The position numbers were made by a program, and so were the translations under genes. DNA of 30,810 bases. Origin: Strigomonas culicis. Taxonomy: Eukaryota; Euglenozoa; Kinetoplastea; Trypanosomatida; Trypanosomatidae. Where the stretch lies: NCBI GenBank assembly GCA_000482145.1, contig AUXH01000180.1, positions 1-30,810 of the forward strand. Direction: 5' to 3'. Below, one piece after another: positions 8,604 through 17,771 of the stretch. Each line of letters opens with the position of its first letter. Position 1 is the stretch's first letter. Under the pieces are notes generated by a model, which saw only the letters and a list, made by a program, of their open reading frames with translations, did not search any database and was not told the origin of the DNA.

Positions 8604-10040
8604 ATGAGTGATGAGGCTGGTAGCGACGGGCCGCGGTCGCTGCTCTTCATCGACAACGGCGGCTACAACATAAAGGCGTTGTACGTGAAGGACGACCACG
8701 CCGGCAGCCGCGCGAAGCGGCAGTTCCTGGTGCTCCCCAACTGCGTGGGTGCGTCCGCGACCGCGGGGCGGGGGATCGTGGGGAGCCAGCTCGCGCAGCT
8801 GCCGCACTACCACGGACTCGTCGTGCGCCGGCCGGTGGAGCGGGGCTACGTCGTGGACGGGATCCTGCAGGCGCACCTGTGGGAGTACGTGCTGCAGCAC
8901 TTCGGCATCGACGACGAGCGCCAGGTGGAGCTGTGGCTGACGGTCGCGATGGGGGCGCCGCGCGCGGTCGCAAACTTGCTGCACGCGCTGCTGACGAAGC
9001 GCTTCTTCTTCTCCAGCGTCACCTTCGTAACGGGCAGCTTCCTCACCCTCCTGTCGTACGAGCTCGGCGCGGCCGCGGCGCGGCGCGGTGGCAAGCGCGC
9101 GCGCGACGGCGCGCCCGGGGACGCCGCAGAGGCGGCGACGGCCTCCGCCGACACGCTGTGCGGCGCCGGCTGCGCGCTGCTCGTGGACGCGGGCTTCTCC
9201 GGCACGACGGTGGTGCCGTACGTGGACTACAAGCCGGTGTACAGCTCCATCGTGCACATCGACGTCGGCGGCAAGCTGCTCACGAACCGTCTCAAGCAGC
9301 ACCTGTCCTACACGCAGATGGACGTGATGGAGGACACGTGGCTCGTGAACCACATCAAGGAGCGCTACTGCGAGGTGGCGCTGGCGCCGCGGCAGGCGCT
9401 CGCCGGCGGCGGCCCGCCGGAGGTGCGCCACTACCTGCCGACCATTCCGCCGCTGCTGCCGCTGGGCTGCCCCAGGGAGCAGCTCGTGGACCGCCTCGGG
9501 GCCGCGGCCGCCGCGTCGCTCACCAGTGCGCGCGCCGGCGCCGAGGCGCTGCAGATGGTGCGGCTGCGCCACGAGCGCTTCGTCGTGCCGGAGCTGATCT
9601 TCTGCCCGTCCGACGTGGGCGTCGCGCAGGTTGGCCTCACGCAGGCCGTCGCGCACAGCGTCTTCCAGCGCGGGCTGCTGCTGCACCTGCCGGCCCTCCG
9701 CGACCTCCTCCTCGCCCACGTGTACGTGTTCGGCGGCACGAGCAACCTGCCGGGCTTCGCCGCGCGGGTGGCGCAGGAGCTGCGCGCGGAGCGTGGCGCG
9801 GGGGCGGAGGGGCCGCTGCCGCCGGCGCCCGCGCACCCCCACCTCACGGACGGCGCGCCGGCTGCGCTGGCCGCGCTCAGTCCCGCGGAGCTGCAGCCGC
9901 TCTACGGCGCCTGCCTGCTCTGCCTCCACCCCGCCGGCGCGCCGCACCGGCGGGCGGTCGAGGGCCGGACGCGCGTGTGGCTCAAGGGCGCGAAGCCGGA
10001 CGTGGAGGACTTCCACGGCGCGCTGCTGCAGCTGCTGTGA
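8604..10040 (+). CDS. ARP6: Actin-related protein 6 (ARP6)
   Basis: A 478-residue actin-fold protein. Phosphate-1 loop: FIDNGGYNIKA (residues 15-25). Phosphate-2 loop: LVDAGFSGTTVVP (193-205). It then has the ARP6-type IDVGGKLLTNRLKQ segment (about 219-232), a YTQMDVMEDTWLVNHIKE stretch, and the adenosine motif VFGGTSNLPGF (about 374-384). The GGKLLTN and MDxT/W-x-VN-x-IKE signatures are closest to ARP6, a nuclear subunit of SWR1-type remodellers that exchange histone H2A.Z. A basic, Ala-rich insertion (about 156-186, RRGGKRARDG) replaces the short link before phosphate-2 and could be a nuclear localisation element. Its length is slightly above the usual 400-440. In trypanosomatids H2A.Z marks transcription initiation regions, so a chromatin role is plausible but inferred. 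Confidence 0.88.
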   Translation: MSDEAGSDGPRSLLFIDNGGYNIKALYVKDDHAGSRAKRQFLVLPNCVGASATAGRGIVGSQLAQLPHYHGLVVRRPVERGYVVDGILQAHLWEYVLQHFGIDDERQVELWLTVAMGAPRAVANLLHALLTKRFFFSSVTFVTGSFLTLLSYELGAAAARRGGKRARDGAPGDAAEAATASADTLCGAGCALLVDAGFSGTTVVPYVDYKPVYSSIVHIDVGGKLLTNRLKQHLSYTQMDVMEDTWLVNHIKERYCEVALAPRQALAGGGPPEVRHYLPTIPPLLPLGCPREQLVDRLGAAAAASLTSARAGAEALQMVRLRHERFVVPELIFCPSDVGVAQVGLTQAVAHSVFQRGLLLHLPALRDLLLAHVYVFGGTSNLPGFAARVAQELRAERGAGAEGPLPPAPAHPHLTDGAPAALAALSPAELQPLYGACLLCLHPAGAPHRRAVEGRTRVWLKGAKPDVEDFHGALLQLL

Positions 10041-10055
10041 GGCGAGCCGCCCGCC

Positions 10056-10059
<4 letters not shown>

Positions 10060-10089
<30 letters not shown>
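10060..10089. repeat. (TG)n microsatellite in ARP6 3' UTR
   Basis: About 15 TG units begin about 20 nt after the ARP6 stop codon, within the presumed 3' UTR. A similar tract lies near 19350. Confidence 0.95.
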
Positions 10090-10090
<1 letters not shown>

Positions 10091-10227
10091 ATGTTCGGAT
10101 GTTGTAGTTACTGGTGACAGAATGCGGTGAAAAAAGGAAAAACAGGTACATTTTAATAGGTAAAACTTCCTTTTGTGGCCGCTGATCTGGCTGCGGTTGA
10201 TGTTTCTGCGTCTCTTCAGGACACACC

Positions 10228-10280
10228 ATTTTTCCTTCTCCTTTTTTTTTTCTACTCACGACTGCGCGTCACTGACATAG
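10228..10280 (+). promoter_or_regulatory. Predicted trans-splice acceptor for hexokinase
   Basis: A strong TC/T-rich tract is followed by AG at 10279-10280, leaving 45 nt to the ATG at 10326. AG at 10294-10295 is an alternative. No ATG lies in between. Confidence 0.6.
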
Positions 10281-10325
10281 TTACATTGATCTCAGTATAC
10301 TTTTTCTATTTGTCTTCCATTTACC

Positions 10326-11741
10326 ATGTCCTCCCGCCTTGTCAACCTTCTGTCCCACATCGCCGTGCGCGATAAGGACAGCAACGAGATGCTGTACGCC
10401 AAGCAGCGCCTCGCGATGGCCACCCTCGCGACGCAGTTCACGATGAACCGCGAGAAGATGAAGCAGATTGTGCTATACATGATCCACGAGATGGTGGAGG
10501 GCCTGCAAGGCCGCGAGAGCACGATCCGCATGCTGCCCTCCTACGTGTACAAGGGCAAGCCGGAGTCCGCCTCGGGCGTCTTCTACGCGCTCGACCTTGG
10601 CGGCACGAACTTCCGCGTGCTGCGCGTGTCGCTGAACAGCGGCAAGATCGAGAGCCGCACCGCCTCCAAGTACACCATCCCGAAGAAGGCGCTCACCGGC
10701 GACGCGAACGACCTCTTCGACTTCATCGCGCTGAGCGTGAAGAAGACGATGGAGGTGCAGGCCCCCGAGGACCTGGAGAAGTGCGTTCCGCTCGGCTTCA
10801 CCTTCAGCTTCCCCACCGACCAGAAGTGCGTCAACGCCGGCGAGCTCATCAAGTGGACGAAGGGCTTCTCCACGAAGGGCGTGGAGGGCCAGGACGTGGT
10901 GCAGCTGCTGCAGACGGCACTCAAGCGCGTGCGCATCAACGTGAACGTGGTGGCGCTCTGTAACGACACGGTCGGCACCCTCATCGCCCGCTACTTCGTG
11001 GACGAGACGGTGCAGGTCGGTGTCATCATCGGCACGGGCTCCAACGGGTGCTACTTCGAGCGCAGCTCCGCGGTGACGAAGGACCCCGCCGTTGCCGCCC
11101 GCGGTAACCTCATGACGCCCATCAACATGGAGTGCGGCAACTTCGACTCCAAGTACAAGTTCACGCTGCCCATCACCAAGTACGACGACGAGATGGATGC
11201 CATCACGCCCAACAAGGACAACCAGCGCCAGGAGAAGCTCGTCTCCGGCATGTACCTCGGCGAGATCAGCCGCCGCATCATCGTGCACCTGGCCCAGATC
11301 GGCTGCCTCCCGCGCGAGCTCGTCGACGGGCTCGCCAAGCCGTGGAGCTTCGACACCAAGTACATGGGTATGATCAGCGCCGACCACATGCCCGGCCTGC
11401 AGTACACCCGCTCCATCATCAGCCGCGTCGCAGGTGTCGACGTCGCCGACGTGACGGACCTCTTCAACATCCGCGAGGCCTGCCGCCTCGTCCGCAACCG
11501 CGCGGCGCAGCAGGGCGCCATCTTCTGCAGCGCGCCCATGCTCAAGACGCGCACGCAGGGCCTTGCGAGCGTCGCCGTGGACGGCAGCGTGTACGAGAAG
11601 ACGCCCGGCTTCCGCCGCCTGTACAAGGAGAACATCGACGCCATCCTCGGCGGTGACAGCAACGTGCAGGTGGTCATGCAGACCGATGGCAGTGGCAACG
11701 GTGCGGCCATGATTTCCGCCCTCGTCGTTAACCAGAAGTAG
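10326..11741 (+). CDS. HK: Glycosomal hexokinase
   Basis: A 471-residue hexokinase, the standard length in trypanosomatids. It phosphorylates glucose with ATP, the first step of glycolysis, in the glycosome. The N-terminus has R4-L5-x5-H11-I12, fitting the PTS2 consensus for glycosomal import. Motifs: phosphate-1 loop DLGGTNFRVLRV (90-101), LGFTFSFP (156-163), sugar-binding KWTKGFSTKGVEG (176-188), catalytic Asp in LCNDTVGTL (Asp214), IIGTGSNGCYFE (234-245), and the C-terminal DGSGNGAAMISALV nucleotide-binding loop. All catalytic residues look intact. Only one copy is present here; Leishmania typically carries a tandem pair. It is followed by an AT-rich spacer that may contain a regulatory 3' UTR. 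Confidence 0.98.
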   Translation: MSSRLVNLLSHIAVRDKDSNEMLYAKQRLAMATLATQFTMNREKMKQIVLYMIHEMVEGLQGRESTIRMLPSYVYKGKPESASGVFYALDLGGTNFRVLRVSLNSGKIESRTASKYTIPKKALTGDANDLFDFIALSVKKTMEVQAPEDLEKCVPLGFTFSFPTDQKCVNAGELIKWTKGFSTKGVEGQDVVQLLQTALKRVRINVNVVALCNDTVGTLIARYFVDETVQVGVIIGTGSNGCYFERSSAVTKDPAVAARGNLMTPINMECGNFDSKYKFTLPITKYDDEMDAITPNKDNQRQEKLVSGMYLGEISRRIIVHLAQIGCLPRELVDGLAKPWSFDTKYMGMISADHMPGLQYTRSIISRVAGVDVADVTDLFNIREACRLVRNRAAQQGAIFCSAPMLKTRTQGLASVAVDGSVYEKTPGFRRLYKENIDAILGGDSNVQVVMQTDGSGNGAAMISALVVNQK

Positions 11742-12584
11742 GGAGAGACACACGTGACATAACAAAAAAAAAAAACTACATCATAATAGGAAGACAACAA
11801 CAAAAAAAGGTATCCTTGTCAAAAGATAATTAAGAGAGAATTACCGAAATAAAGAAAATATTTTTTTCAATTCAGCATTTCTTTTCGAATTTTTTTTTCT
11901 CAATTCAGTTTACTTCCCCTTTCTTGATTTACTTTTCTTCTTTCTTTTATTCGTTTTGCTTTCTTGTTTCTAATAAACATATAAAAACAATGAGATCACA
12001 TCATAAGGAATCACTTCGCCTACATTTTGGCTCTCGTGTTCCAATATCGAATTTGGATGTATCCGCAGTTAAATTAAAAAAAAAAGAATAAAATTGATTC
12101 TTTATTAAAAACGAAAAAAAGAAAAGAACGTTTAACGTAACAATTGAATAGAAAATGACACACTCGGTGTATTTTTTTTCGCATATACACGAATACCGCA
12201 GTGTTCATCTCAAGTTCACGTGATGTTAGACCGATGCAATCCACTTTGCGTCAGCTCAAAAGACACAAAACAGAAAAAGACTATAGCATAAAAAAAGAAA
12301 ATTTCTTTTTTTTTCCTTTCATAAATTGGCTTATTTGTTTGTTTCTTATTAAAACTGAAAGCGAAATCAAATGGCGTGAGGCGACTCGAAATCTGTGCAA
12401 TGAAGAGCAACCTAGCACACCGTAACCGGTAGATTTGATATCTGCTGTTCTCTCTGTGTACTTTGTTTTCTCCCTCTATTTCTGTTTTCTTTTTTTTTAT
12501 TATTTTTATTGCTGTTGTCGTTGTTTAGCAAGTCGTGTAGACTGGAAGCGAGAAGGAAAAGGAAGCAAACGTCAAACACAATCC
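11742..12584. other. AT-rich spacer between hexokinase and PPR gene
   Basis: An 843-nt gap, the longest in the window and much richer in A/T than the coding DNA. It contains two near-identical polypyrimidine-plus-CAATTCAG units at about 11861-11875 and 11891-11908. A long TC tract follows at 11909-11971, then A-runs. A 63-codon frame from the ATG at 12234 to 12425 has no GC3 bias and is probably not translated. No tRNA, snoRNA or repeat family is recognised. The hexokinase 3' UTR and the PPR 5' UTR must lie here. Confidence 0.75.
12446..12528 (+). promoter_or_regulatory. Predicted trans-splice acceptor for the PPR gene
   Basis: A very long T/C-rich tract is followed by TAG at 12526-12528. 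The first ATG downstream, at 12585, is in frame. Reading upstream through the tract would give a spurious Phe/Leu/Tyr-rich pseudo-membrane segment. Confidence 0.75.
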
Positions 12585-14594
12585 ATGCGGCCTCTCAAGC
12601 GCTACATCCCTTCTCAACCGCTGAAGTGTGCCCTCGGGTGCGCACCCACGCTCTGGCGCGGCGCGGTGCGCTGCAGCGGCACGCACCAGCACCACCGCCA
12701 CAGCGACCGCAGCCGACCGGCAGGTCCCTCGTCCGGCCCTCCGCCGGGCGCCAGCAGCAGCAGCAGCAGCACGGAGATCCCTGTTGCGCGTGACGTGCCA
12801 GCGGGAAACGAGAGTCCTCTGGGGGTCGTTCTGCAGTACGCGCAGAAGAAGGACTACGCGGGTGCCGCGCGCTTCTTCGAGACCCACTTCGACGCCCGCA
12901 CGGCGCGGCTCACGGCGCTCTGCCCCGCCCCCCACCACGCGCGCGACCTCTGCAGCCACATGATGCGCGTGTACACGGCCCTGGGCAGGATGGACCGGGT
13001 GCGCGATGTATTTGCCGTCGCGCTGCGCGACTTGCAGTGCGAGGCCGTGACGCGCACGCCCGCGGACCTGCCCCGCCGGGCCGCGGAGGCGCCCGCCCCA
13101 CCCGTTTCCTGGGCGCGACCCTCGCTGCTTAACACCAACTTCTTCAACATGTACCTGGAGGTGCTGACGGTGCGCAAGAACTACGACAGGGACGAGGTGC
13201 GCTTCGTGCTGGCGCAGATGCAGCAGGCGGGCGTCGCAGCCAACGCGCTCACGTACCACTACCTCATCAGCATCCACATCCGGGCGGGCTACGACCCCCG
13301 GGGGCTGTGGCTCGAGATGCGGGAGAAGGAGCTGCGGCCGCTCCCCGCGACGGTGCTCGCCGTGCTGCTGCAGGTGGTGCCCTACGTGGCGGACGCCGAG
13401 TTCGTGGTGGACGTGGTGCGGGAGGGGCTCCAGCACGGCAGCACCCTCTTGGACAAGGCAAAGCTGGCCGAACTCGTCGTTGCGTGGCTGGCCGGCGGCA
13501 GCACCTCGGAGCACATCCAGCGCAAGGCCGGCGCCGGCGCGGCCCCGGCGGGCGCGGCGACGTGCGCGTACCCGCCGGAGTACATCCTGTGGCTCATGCT
13601 GGAGCTGGAGCTGCGCTGCGTGCTCGACACGGCCTCCTTCGTGCAGTACGTACAGCGCCAGCACGTCGCGGAGCTGCTGCTGCGCTGCGCGCAGAGCGCC
13701 GACGCGGAGACGGCCGAGCGCGCGCTCGCCCTGATGGACCGCCACGCAATGGCCAAGACGGCGGACGTTCTGGCGCTCGTCGTGTGGTGCTGGGCCGACG
13801 CGGTCGAGATCGAGAAGGCCTTCGACATGGTGGAGCTCATGGCGCGCAAGGGGTACCTGGACCTCGTCGACCCCTTGAAGCGCTACGTGGTCGAGGTGCT
13901 GCGCTACCCGATGGAGCGCAGCCACCTCCTCGTCCTAGCGGACGCGCTCGGCTCGAACGCGCTGCTGGAGCGCGCCCTCCACCACCTGAAGGAGCGCCAG
14001 CGCAAGGGCATGGCCGTGTCGGTGCACGCGCTGGACATCGTGGTGCTGGCTGCCTGCAAGCTCGGGGAGGAGCGCCGCGCGCTGTACCTCGTGTCCACGT
14101 ACGCCGCGCAGTGGGGTGTGCAGCCGCGTGCGAACACCTTCAACTGCCTCCTCCTCGGCAACGCCGCCGGTCGCGGCACGGTGCTGCTGCGCACCATCTA
14201 CGACACGATGCTGCGGAGCGGCGTCACGCCAAACGCACAGACGTTCCGCACGATCGTCCGGCAGGCCGCCGCGCTCGGCAGCATCGACGAGGCCATTTTC
14301 TACCTGGAGCAGGTCACGCAGCACGCGGGGCTGCGGGTAGAGGTGGAGATGATCCTGCCCATCCTCGAGCGCGCCGCGCGCGCCGGCGACGTGGAGACGG
14401 TCAACCGCATCAGTCAGTACTCCCTCAACTGCGACATCGGCATCGACGCGAACGTGCTGAACAGCGTCATGACGTACCTGACGGAGGCGGGCGAGAGCGT
14501 GGAGGTGCTGAAGGGGCACCAGCCACTGCACGACGCGCTGCGGACACGCTCCAGCGTCGGGCGGCAGCGCGCGCGGAACGAGATTGCTCTGTGA
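12585..14594 (+). CDS. Mitochondrial pentatricopeptide repeat (PPR) protein
   Basis: A 669-residue protein. The N-terminal 30 residues are basic and free of acidic residues (MRPLKRYIPSQPLK...), as expected of a mitochondrial presequence. A Ser/His/Pro-rich linker with a run of Ser lies near 55-65. PPR-like helical hairpins occur around residues 217-253 (NALTYHYLISIHIRAG) and 517-578 (NTFNCLLLGNAA..., VTPNAQTFRTIVRQAAALG), with more degenerate helices between and after. PPR proteins bind single-stranded RNA, and in trypanosomatids nearly all are mitochondrial, acting in RNA processing, stability or the mitoribosome. The substrate cannot be read here. The ATG at 12585 is the first codon after the splice acceptor. 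Its GC3 bias matches the neighbouring genes. Confidence 0.85.
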   Translation: MRPLKRYIPSQPLKCALGCAPTLWRGAVRCSGTHQHHRHSDRSRPAGPSSGPPPGASSSSSSTEIPVARDVPAGNESPLGVVLQYAQKKDYAGAARFFETHFDARTARLTALCPAPHHARDLCSHMMRVYTALGRMDRVRDVFAVALRDLQCEAVTRTPADLPRRAAEAPAPPVSWARPSLLNTNFFNMYLEVLTVRKNYDRDEVRFVLAQMQQAGVAANALTYHYLISIHIRAGYDPRGLWLEMREKELRPLPATVLAVLLQVVPYVADAEFVVDVVREGLQHGSTLLDKAKLAELVVAWLAGGSTSEHIQRKAGAGAAPAGAATCAYPPEYILWLMLELELRCVLDTASFVQYVQRQHVAELLLRCAQSADAETAERALALMDRHAMAKTADVLALVVWCWADAVEIEKAFDMVELMARKGYLDLVDPLKRYVVEVLRYPMERSHLLVLADALGSNALLERALHHLKERQRKGMAVSVHALDIVVLAACKLGEERRALYLVSTYAAQWGVQPRANTFNCLLLGNAAGRGTVLLRTIYDTMLRSGVTPNAQTFRTIVRQAAALGSIDEAIFYLEQVTQHAGLRVEVEMILPILERAARAGDVETVNRISQYSLNCDIGIDANVLNSVMTYLTEAGESVEVLKGHQPLHDALRTRSSVGRQRARNEIAL

Positions 14595-14756
14595 GTGGTT
14601 TGTGCGTCATCGTGGTGATACAATAAGTACAGTGTATAAGCTAGTTGATTGTTTCTGAAGTGTATTCGACTGCCCCTCTGTATCTCCTACATGGCACGTC
14701 ATTGTAGCCTGTGACGCATGCTGTTGCTGAGCGAACAAGACAACAATTTGTATAGT

Positions 14757-14788
14757 CTTTTTTTTCTCTCTCTTTTCGTCTCTCCTAG
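14757..14788 (+). promoter_or_regulatory. Predicted trans-splice acceptor for the kinase gene
   Basis: A T/TC-rich tract is followed by TAG at 14786-14788, 100 nt before the ATG at 14889. No ATG lies in between. Confidence 0.65.
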
Positions 14789-14888
14789 TAACATAAACAG
14801 TCGGACGCAAACACTTTGTGTGCTTATCGCTTACAAGAGCCAAACAAAAATAGAATAAGGCCGAGAGAGATCGCTCGCCGGCCCGACC

Positions 14889-17354
14889 ATGACCACGCGT
14901 CTGAGCGACACCTGTACGGGCCGCTACGGCACCTACCAGCTGGAGGAGGTGATCGGCAAGGGCGGCAACGCCGTCGTGTACCGCGCCATGGAGCAGGGCA
15001 GCCGCCGTGTGGTGGCGGTGAAGAAGATGGTGGCCAGCGACGAGGCGACCGTGCGCCTGTGGCTACGCGAGGTGGAGACGCTCATTTCGCTGCACGAGGA
15101 CCAGAACGAGTACGTCATCCACTACCTCGACCATATGCGGGTCGACCACACGCCGGCGGGGACGGTGTTCATGCTGGTCGAGGAGTACGCGGTCGGCGGC
15201 TCCCTCATGAAGCTGGTGCGGCCGCAGGGGCTCCCGGAGAAGCAGACGGCGGCCTACATGTACCGCATCACGTGCGGCCTGGCCTTCATCCACCGCCACC
15301 GCATCGTGCACCGCGACCTCAAGTGCGCGAACGTGCTGCTCTGCGAGCACGACGTCGTGAAGCTCTCGGACTTCGGCCTCGCGGCGCCGTGCCCCGTCGC
15401 GGCCGCGGCGGCCGACACGGCGGATCTGCCACAGGAGGAGGAGGGCGCGCTCCTCGGCTCTGTGTACTGGATGGCGCCCGAGATCGCGCGGGGCGAGCTG
15501 CAGGCGCCGAGCAGCGACGTGTGGTCCCTCGGCTGCCTCTGCGTGGAGGCGCTGACCGGGCGGCCGCCCTACTTTGACCGCACGCCGGTGAACGCGCTGT
15601 ACCACATCGCGGACAGCGAGGAGAGCCCGGTGCCGGCCGCGCTCAGCAGCAACGTCTCGGAGGAGTGCCGCGCGTTCCTGGGCGCCTGCCTCGCCCGGCG
15701 GCCGGAGGACCGCCCGACCGCGGCCGAACTCACCAAGTACAAGTGGTTCTTCGACCTCCGCGTGCAGGACAAGGTCGCCGCGCTCGCGGCGAGGCGGGCG
15801 GAGGTGCGCGAGGGCCCGCCGCGCGCGGCGGTGGATACGCTGCGCACCTCCGTCATGCGCGAGACCGGCGAGGGCAGCAGCGACGACGTCGGCGTGTGGG
15901 TGGAGCAGTGCCTCTTCTCCGGCTCCGCCGCCGCACAGGAGGCATGGCTGCAGAGCCCGTCCCTCGCCGAGGTGGTGTCTGTACTGCCGGAGATCACGCC
16001 CGACGAGTCCTTCTCCGTCATCCGCATCTTCTCCTTCGCCGCCGAGCGCTGCCGGCGCGAGGACAGCTGCTTCCTCGAGCGGCTGGGCGCGACGGACCTG
16101 TGGGGGCACCCGAACCTGCCGGAGCTGTGCCGCCCGGACGTGCTGGGCACGCTCTTCAGCTGCTGCTGCGACGTGCAGCCGCCACGGGACGTGCGGCAGT
16201 ACGCGCCGACGTGCCCCCAGGCACTGCGCTTCGCGCTCGAGGCGACGGACGAGGCGGCCGCGCGCCTCTGCGTGGACGCGCTGCACCGCCTGCTGGTGCC
16301 CGCGCCCGCGCCGCCGCAGGTGGACGCGCTCGAGATGACCTTCAGCTCGCCGGAGCGGATGCGCCGCCGCAGCCCGGCGGAGGCGGCGGAGCGGCGCCAG
16401 CGCGCGCAGCAGCGGTTGCTGCAGGACGGCGGCCTCGTCGCGCTGCGCGGCGTCCTGGAGCGCCTGTGCCACGCGAGTCTGCAGCAGAGCACCGCGCCGG
16501 CGCTCGGCTGGCCGCACGTGGAGAAGCTCTTCGAGATTGTCAGCGCGGTGGAGGCGCTGCCCGGCGCGGACCGCATCGTGTGGGGCGCGCTCGCGCCTCA
16601 CGTCGGCGGCGGCGGCGCCGCGGCGGACGGCGGGGCGCCGGGCCGCAGCGCGGACCTGGCCGCGAGCGTGCGGCCCGCGCCCGCCCAAGGGCCCCACGCG
16701 GAGCCGCAGGAGGCGGCGGGCGAGGCCGCGGCGTCGGCGCTGCCCACGGCGGCGTGGCACCTGTCGCTCGTGGAGGGCAGCCGCCACCTCTGCCCGCACG
16801 CGGTGGAGCTGCTGCTGAAGCTCATACGCATGCCCCCGTCCCCGGAGCTCGCGAGCTACCTCGACAAGTCGGGGCTCATACTCGCCGGCACGCTGCTGCT
16901 CGTCGCGATCGACGCCGGCGTGCCGCGCCAGCTGCGCGTGGAGGCGCTGCGGACGCTCCCCGGGCTGCAACGCGCCTCCGCGCGCGCGGCGCAGTTTCTG
17001 CGCGACCCGAAGGGCAGCCTGCCGCTGCTCGCCAACGTCGTGAAGCGCCTGAGCGGCAGACCGGAGGGGGAGGATATGCTCAAGACGGTCCTCATTCTGT
17101 GCGACGACGAGCGCATGGCCACCGCGGCCGCGCAGAGCCCCATTTTCTGCAGCGCCGTCTACTTCAGCCTCGTCGAGTTCGTCGACAAGAGCGTCGTCTG
17201 GGACCTGTCGCGGAAGCTGCTGGAGCTGCTGTACAAGCACGCGAGTCGCCCGTGTGACTTCCTGCCGGTCGACCCCGCCACCTTCGCACAGGGCGAGCGG
17301 GGCATGGTGGAGGTCCGCCAGAAGCTCATCGGCGCCGGTATCATAGCCTCATAG
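14889..17354 (+). CDS. STE11/Cdc7-like Ser/Thr protein kinase with long helical C-terminal region
   Basis: An 821-residue protein. The kinase domain covers about residues 14-288 and looks catalytically complete: glycine loop IGKGGNAVVY (22-31), Lys45 in VAVKKM, alpha-C Glu near 61-63, HRDLKCANVL (141-150), DFG (161-163), SVYWMAPEIA (191-200), DVWSLGC (210-216) and Arg near 275. KCAN in the catalytic loop and the GSVYWMAPE activation segment are characteristic of STE kinases, in particular MAP3K/STE11 and the Cdc7p/MAP3K-epsilon branch. The remaining 530 residues are mostly Leu-rich helices with two Ala/Gly/Pro-rich disordered stretches (around 480-500 and 580-620), resembling the ARM-repeat tail of MAP3K-epsilon/Cdc7-type kinases that act in cytokinesis or polarity. 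The kinase call is firm; the subfamily and role are inferred. No membrane span. Confidence 0.93.
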   Translation: MTTRLSDTCTGRYGTYQLEEVIGKGGNAVVYRAMEQGSRRVVAVKKMVASDEATVRLWLREVETLISLHEDQNEYVIHYLDHMRVDHTPAGTVFMLVEEYAVGGSLMKLVRPQGLPEKQTAAYMYRITCGLAFIHRHRIVHRDLKCANVLLCEHDVVKLSDFGLAAPCPVAAAAADTADLPQEEEGALLGSVYWMAPEIARGELQAPSSDVWSLGCLCVEALTGRPPYFDRTPVNALYHIADSEESPVPAALSSNVSEECRAFLGACLARRPEDRPTAAELTKYKWFFDLRVQDKVAALAARRAEVREGPPRAAVDTLRTSVMRETGEGSSDDVGVWVEQCLFSGSAAAQEAWLQSPSLAEVVSVLPEITPDESFSVIRIFSFAAERCRREDSCFLERLGATDLWGHPNLPELCRPDVLGTLFSCCCDVQPPRDVRQYAPTCPQALRFALEATDEAAARLCVDALHRLLVPAPAPPQVDALEMTFSSPERMRRRSPAEAAERRQRAQQRLLQDGGLVALRGVLERLCHASLQQSTAPALGWPHVEKLFEIVSAVEALPGADRIVWGALAPHVGGGGAAADGGAPGRSADLAASVRPAPAQGPHAEPQEAAGEAAASALPTAAWHLSLVEGSRHLCPHAVELLLKLIRMPPSPELASYLDKSGLILAGTLLLVAIDAGVPRQLRVEALRTLPGLQRASARAAQFLRDPKGSLPLLANVVKRLSGRPEGEDMLKTVLILCDDERMATAAAQSPIFCSAVYFSLVEFVDKSVVWDLSRKLLELLYKHASRPCDFLPVDPATFAQGERGMVEVRQKLIGAGIIAS

Positions 17355-17771
17355 AGGGAACGGGTGGTGGTGGTGGTGGCCATGTTCTCCATCGCCTTCC
17401 CATCTCTTTGTTATTGTTATACTGTAGCATTGTGAACATTATTATTATTTTTTTGTACTATTAACCCTGCTCTCACTTGGGAGGCAAACAAATGAAGACG
17501 AAGGGGTAAAGCGGCGAGTGTGTCGCCACCAACGGCGCGACACTACTGTGGCACGGTGCTGCTAGACCTGGATGCACATCATGAGCGCCATGTACGTGTG
17601 GAATCATTCTGCTGCACCGCTCCAACGATTATTTTTCTTTTTTTTTCTGTTATCGCCTATCCTTAGGTGTACCCTTTCACACGGCAACACCACGTAAGAA
17701 GTCGAGCGAAACGACAAATCACAACAATAACAAAGCAATATTGTAGAGGAACGAACGAAAAAGTGACGCCC
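17355..17771. other. Spacer between kinase and unknown gene
   Basis: A 417-nt gap with no gene seen. It starts with a short TGG-repeat (about 17363-17382), then AT-rich sequence with TTATTATTATT, and ends in the acceptor tract and 5' UTR of the next gene. Confidence 0.7.
17631..17666 (+). promoter_or_regulatory. Predicted trans-splice acceptor for the 474-aa unknown
   Basis: A T-rich tract is followed by TAG at 17664-17666, leaving 105 nt without ATG before the start at 17772. Confidence 0.65.

Noticed and set aside
12435..12584. Upstream extension of the PPR frame encoding a Phe/Tyr/Leu-rich stretch that looks like a membrane segment
   Set aside because: It is the translated polypyrimidine tract upstream of the splice acceptor and begins at a non-ATG codon.
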